This document shows, piece by piece, positions 31,559 to 32,306 of a stretch of DNA of 32,306 nucleotides. Source of the DNA: Acidobacteriota bacterium. GTDB lineage: Bacteria > Acidobacteriota > Vicinamibacteria > Fen-336. A program made the translations under genes and the position numbers. Every line of letters begins with the position of its first letter. Positions within the stretch are counted from its first letter, which is position 1. Below the pieces are notes generated by a model that searched no databases, was not told the origin of the DNA, and saw only the letters and a program-made list of their open reading frames with translations. The DNA lies in assembly GCA_003223555.1 (NCBI GenBank), contig QHVM01000049.1, positions 20,019 through 52,324 on the forward strand, given 5' to 3'.

Positions 31559-32048
31559 ATGAGCGCCCCCGACGCCGCCGGGCTGTTCGACCGCCACCAC
31601 CTGGCGGTCTTCCGCTTCCTGAGGCGCATGACCGGAAGCTCCAGCCTGGCCGAGGACCTGACCCAGGAAGTCTTCCTACGAGGAGCGCTCGCGCGAGGTC
31701 TCGTGGATCTTCCGAATCGCGCGCAACGTCCTCTCGGATCGGCTCCGCTCCCAGGCCCGAACGCCGATCGATGCTCCCGTTCACGAGGCGCGCGCGCTGG
31801 CGCGGCCGGCCGTGCAGGCGCTGGCTTCGGCGCTCGACCAGGCTCTCCTGCGGCTGGCCGACGAGGAGCGCGAGGCGTTCCTCATGCGCGAGGTCGGGGG
31901 GCTCGGGTACCGGGAGATCGCGGAGGCGACGGACTCGACGCCGGACGACGCACGCATGCGCATCTACCGCGCGCGTCTCGCGCTGCGGGACGCGCTCGCG
32001 CCGTCGCGGGCCGCGGTCGCGAGAAGCCCGAAGGAGGTTTCCAAGTGA
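31559..32048 (+). pseudogene. ECF RNA polymerase sigma factor gene, broken by a small deletion/frameshift
   Basis: From ATG 31559 the frame reads MSAPDAAGLFDRHHLAVFRF then LRRMTGSSSLAEDLTQEVFL (sigma-70 region 2 start). At about 31676 the homology moves to another frame: YEERSREVSWIFRIARNVLS then DRLRSQART. Region 4 follows as LRLADEEREAFLMREVGGL, GYREIAEATDSTPDDARMRI and YRARLALRDAL, ending at TGA 32046-32048. About eight or nine codons of region 2 (usually RVxRxxxR) are missing at the junction. As read, only an out-of-frame protein is made. The next gene is a probable anti-sigma factor. Confidence 0.8.
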
Positions 32049-32306
32049 GTCAGGATTCGCTCGAGGTCATGTCCGCTCTACTCGACTGCGAGCCGGTCGC
32101 GCCCGACGTCCTGGCGGCGGCTCTCCTCGCGCCCGGCGCGCGGGAAGCGCTCGTCGATTTCGTCACGTTGAAGGCCAGGCTCGCCGACGACCACTCGCGT
32201 CCGTCGCCCGTCTTCTATCGCGCGATGGACCGGACCCTCGGCTGGCGCGCCCGGCCGGTGTGGCAATTGCTGCGGCGCGTGGCGGCGGTCGTGGTTCTCG
32301 CCCTCG
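32045..32306 (+). CDS. Probable anti-sigma factor, 3' end beyond the window
   Basis: GTG at 32045 overlaps the sigma gene stop (GTGA), with AAGGAGG (32031-32037) 7 bases upstream. The 87 visible residues begin MSQDSLEVMSALLDCEPVAP, a pattern seen in anti-sigma factors (an acidic N-terminal helix). A probable membrane helix begins at the window edge (LLRRVAAVVVLAL). No HxxxCxxC zinc motif is seen in this part. The call rests on overlap with the sigma gene and the layout of helix, linker and membrane segment. Confidence 0.6.
   Translation, partial: MSQDSLEVMSALLDCEPVAPDVLAAALLAPGAREALVDFVTLKARLADDHSRPSPVFYRAMDRTLGWRARPVWQLLRRVAAVVVLAL

Overview
The window is a GC-rich (roughly 70% by eye) chromosomal stretch from an environmental, probably uncultured bacterium. 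The mix of genes points to a soil or sediment lineage such as Rokubacteria/Methylomirabilota or Acidobacteria. That mix is ABC_sub_bind-type binding protein, a Deltaproteobacteria/Rokubacteria-style HNH endonuclease relic, a GxxExxY relic and ArgH of the LGRSRNEQ type. No marker gene in the window settles the placement. No rRNA, tRNA, CRISPR array or transposase was seen.

Layout. (1) Positions 1-11989, minus strand: a chemosensory operon in the order cheY, cheA, cheW, periplasmic binding protein, mcp, HEAT-repeat protein, cheR, cheB, and a DUF4388-receiver protein running off the left edge. No flagellar gene is visible. (2) 12118-14239, plus: an M15-like peptidase with a calcium-loop insert, a zinc-ribbon membrane protein and an unrecognised 155-residue protein. 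(3) 14240-15259: a gene-poor patch with a decayed HNH endonuclease gene and two palindromes. (4) 15260-18298, plus: lepA, lepB and a small membrane protein, ended by a hairpin terminator. (5) 18381-20535, minus: acyl-CoA dehydrogenase, a cyclodeaminase/FchA-like protein and a single-domain receiver. (6) 20575-27838, plus: an arginine operon argC-argB-argD-(truncated GNAT)-argG-argJ-argH. It is preceded by a good sigma-70 promoter, a short Arg-rich leader ORF and an intrinsic terminator, which together look like an attenuator. No argF is present. (7) 27845-31227, plus: a MoxR / DUF58 / DUF4129 membrane module. (8) 31224-32306, plus: a GNAT with an internal gap, a broken ECF sigma factor gene and the start of its probable anti-sigma partner.

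The most striking feature is a family of inverted-repeat elements with ends like TTGCCTTTAACGCAGAGG. Three complete copies (2900-3060, 5440-5618, 26271-26456) and one or two half copies occur only inside the two operons. One end lies a few bases after the upstream stop codon. The other end, GCGTTAAAGG or close variants, lies just before the next start codon, where it supplies the only purine-rich ribosome-binding candidate for cheR, the HEAT gene, argG and argH. One copy still contains the tail of a GxxExxY protein, and another has cut short a probable N-acetylglutamate synthase. A second, REP-like palindrome family is present at 8885-8970, 9656-9755 (in frame inside cheW) and 18311-18351.

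Several genes (argG, both GNATs, the sigma factor, the HNH relic, possibly the DUF4129 protein) carry clean internal gaps relative to their families. This suggests either active gene erosion by deletion or a systematic assembly defect.
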